Origin: Ipomoea triloba
Taxonomy: Eukaryota > Streptophyta > Magnoliopsida > Solanales > Convolvulaceae
Reading direction: 5' to 3'
DNA length: 64,000 bases
NCBI RefSeq assembly: GCF_003576645.1
Contig: NC_044923.1
Span: 15,572,988 to 15,636,987, forward strand
The position numbers were made by a program, and so were the translations under genes. Of the stretch, positions 62,176 to 64,000 are shown piece after piece. Below the pieces are notes generated by a model. The model searched no databases. It was not told where the DNA came from and saw only the letters and a list, made by a program, of their open reading frames with translations. Position 1 is the stretch's first letter, and every line of letters begins with the position of its first letter.

Positions 62176-64000
62176 CGAATATACGAAACACACCTGAAAT
62201 AGTACGAAAGTAAATCAGAGATTACAAACAGGATTAGAGATTTAAATTTAGTATGTGAGATAATCTTGCAGGGTGCAAACCTTCATCAGCTTGATACTTG
62301 TTTTTATCATCTCCAGCATGAGCAAGCAAGTTTAACTTTGGGTTCCACTCCACACTGTTCATTGCAGCACGACAGGGAATCTGGTGAACTGACCGCCCAG
62401 TCTGGACATTTGACTGTTAAAAATAGGAAGCATCATTATTGAAGGTGCTCAAGATTATTGAGTAACTAGAAATTTTTAAAAGTGTGTCCAACACCAGAAA
62501 GGGTACAAGATGATTCGAAAGTACTTACTATATCTATGAACAAATCCTCACTTGCAGAGGCAATGTATTCTCCCGTATGATTGAAACTTATTGTCCTAAC
62601 TGGCCATCTGAGTATAAGAACAAGTAGATCATCAGACGCCATGCCTAGATGGACATAACAAGTTGAACCATTTGTTTTGAACAACTCACTCAAGTTTTGT
62701 AAATGTTCGAACACAGAGCATTTCCTTAATATCCCAAAGGCTGACTAAGGAATCAGCACTTCCAACAGCAAAATATCTGTTTAAAATAGTAACAAGTATT
62801 GATTGGCATTTTAACAGTACAAGCATTTCCAACCAGAAATAAGGAGAAGAAAATCCCACTCTGAAGAGAATAAATATATTAGACAAACCTTCCAAGTGGG
62901 TCAATTGCAATGCAATAACAACCAGCAGTGTGAGCCATAAGTGTGTCAACAGGGCGCAGAGAAGGATATGATAGAACCTCCACCGTTCCTAAAGATAAGG
63001 GTAAAACAGAGTAAGTTCTAGGTTAATGGTTAACAGTTTGACATTAGCAATTATGGATTTATGAGCAAACCCCTTCTTGCACTAACGCCAAAAAAAACTA
63101 ATTGCCTTGATTGATGATTTGCTCTCACCATTCCCAGTAGTCAGAAAGAACATATCTCCGGTCATATTCCATGCAATCTCATTTACCTGACACCAGGAAA
63201 AAAAAAATGAAATACCAAAGAAGATTACTCCAATCAAGAATTTCTTGAGGGCGACTAATATAACAAGCAAGAAAGGAAGTGCATTTTTTTTGCCACACAA
63301 TAAGAGCAATACATTGATGCCATGTGAGGAATCCATGATTCACGAAGTCCTAAAAGAGTATACCTTACTTTTGTTCTCTAAATCACAAGATGAAGGAAAA
63401 GATGTGTTGTGCAAATGAGCACACTAAATCAGTGCCATGAACATCCAAAATTCAGAGATTTAAGTAATTCAAGTGCTAACTCAGCAAAATAAGCTCAAGC
63501 TTTTAGCCTCTTTACAAAACCTTTATCAACAAAATCAAATAAATTTTGCAATTATCTGTAATCAGCGTTTAAGAATCAACAAAATCAAATAAATCTTTCA
63601 GCTAATCTGTAATCAGCTTTTAAGAAATTTCTGCAAGACGCAAGAAAATTATTACCTCATAGTTGAACTTCCGCTTATGCATAGCCTTAAACTTGCGAAC
63701 ATCCAATATTGTCAGTTCATCTTCCTGCCACATATCATAAATGAACCAGGAAGTTGCTAAACAGATAAGCTGGTTGTGTATGGGGTATTTTTTTCAATTA
63801 TACATGTACAGATAAAACTATAAAAGCATTAATGGATATGTGTGTGTGTGTGCGTGTGAAAGGCAAGCTATTTGACAGCAGAAGCAAATGTGAGAAAGAT
63901 CACAAGTAATGAACTGAAGACATGATTTAGTAAAAGCATTACCCTGTTGCCAACAGCTATATGAGTCCCATCAGGTTTATAAGTGATATTGATATTCTCC
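62159..64000 (-). CDS. THO3: THO complex subunit 3 (THOC3/TEX1), WD40 protein, 3' part
   Basis: Eight minus-strand exons, phases and GT-AG borders all consistent: 64000(partial)-63943, 63724-63656, 63186-63129, 62988-62889, 62776-62690, 62607-62529, 62413-62281, 62193-62159 (TAA). They give about 205 residues of a protein normally near 315. WD repeats read YKPDGTHIAVGNR, EDELTILDVRKFKAMHKRK, VNEIAWNMTGDMFFLTTGNG, GTVEVLSYPSLRPVDTL, AHTAGCYCIAIDPLGRYFAV, SADSLVSLWDIKEMLCVRTF, WPVRTISFNHTGEYIASASE, DLFIDISNVQTGR, AMNSVEWNPKLNLLAHAGDD. The end VFRIFGFESA is the usual C-terminus. The family belongs to the THO/TREX complex in the nucleus, coupling transcription to mRNA export and, in Arabidopsis, small-RNA production. 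No frameshift is seen; it looks functional. The last 35-nt exon is easily missed by gene finders. Confidence 0.93.

Overview
This window is nuclear DNA from a flowering plant, almost certainly a eudicot. It is AT-rich and has intron-containing genes with plant splice sites, a plant-specific small-protein family, a class IV HD-ZIP/START gene, and a dense plant-type repeat landscape (L1-type LINEs, tRNA-derived SINEs, Copia and Gypsy relics, TRIM, Helitrons, CACTA, hAT, MULE, Tourist and Stowaway elements). The tRNA-like SINEs and several repeats remind me of Convolvulaceae (Ipomoea and relatives), but I cannot confirm a species from sequence alone. No prokaryotic features are present, and most short open reading frames are accidental.

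Genes. Four protein-coding loci can be supported. (1) 19931-20978, minus: a complete four-exon gene for a 105-residue protein of the plant-specific TIGR01589 family. (2) 46743-54907, plus: a class IV HD-ZIP-like gene with intact START and START-associated domains but no visible homeodomain. An exact 2,252-base repeat beside a single N splits it and is probably an assembly error. (3) 60936-61445, plus: a frame-disrupted pseudogene of a plant membrane-protein family. (4) 62159-64000, minus: the last eight exons of THO complex subunit 3 (THOC3/TEX1), running off the window end. A short plastid ndhA fragment (NUPT) lies at 55858-56030.

Layout. 1-4740: simple repeat and a decayed L1-type LINE. 4740-10340: AT-rich DNA with SINEs and MITEs. 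10342-18055: a run of minus-strand Helitrons with helicase remnants, one interrupted by a TRIM, plus a Stowaway interrupted by a hAT element. 18055-21250: the TIGR01589 gene and flanks. 21700-36500: copies of one repeat module carrying hairpin clusters and tRNA-Gly(CCC)-like sequences, a 1.4-kb MULE, a CACTA transposase relic and several tandem arrays. 37500-46400: a Gypsy reverse-transcriptase relic holding two later insertions, Copia remnants in inverted orientation, and many MULE/hAT MITEs. 46743-54907: the START gene, with MULE and hAT elements in its introns. 55000-60650: repeats, NUPT, a plus-strand Helitron and a MULE. 60900-64000: the pseudogene and THOC3.

Main message. The strongest signals are nested insertions that can be read base by base, because target-site duplications and uninterrupted sister copies or coding frames are present in the same window. 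I did not find a convincing new biological system. The best leads are the homeodomain-less START gene, the tRNA-Gly-bearing repeat family, and the complementary Helitron pair.
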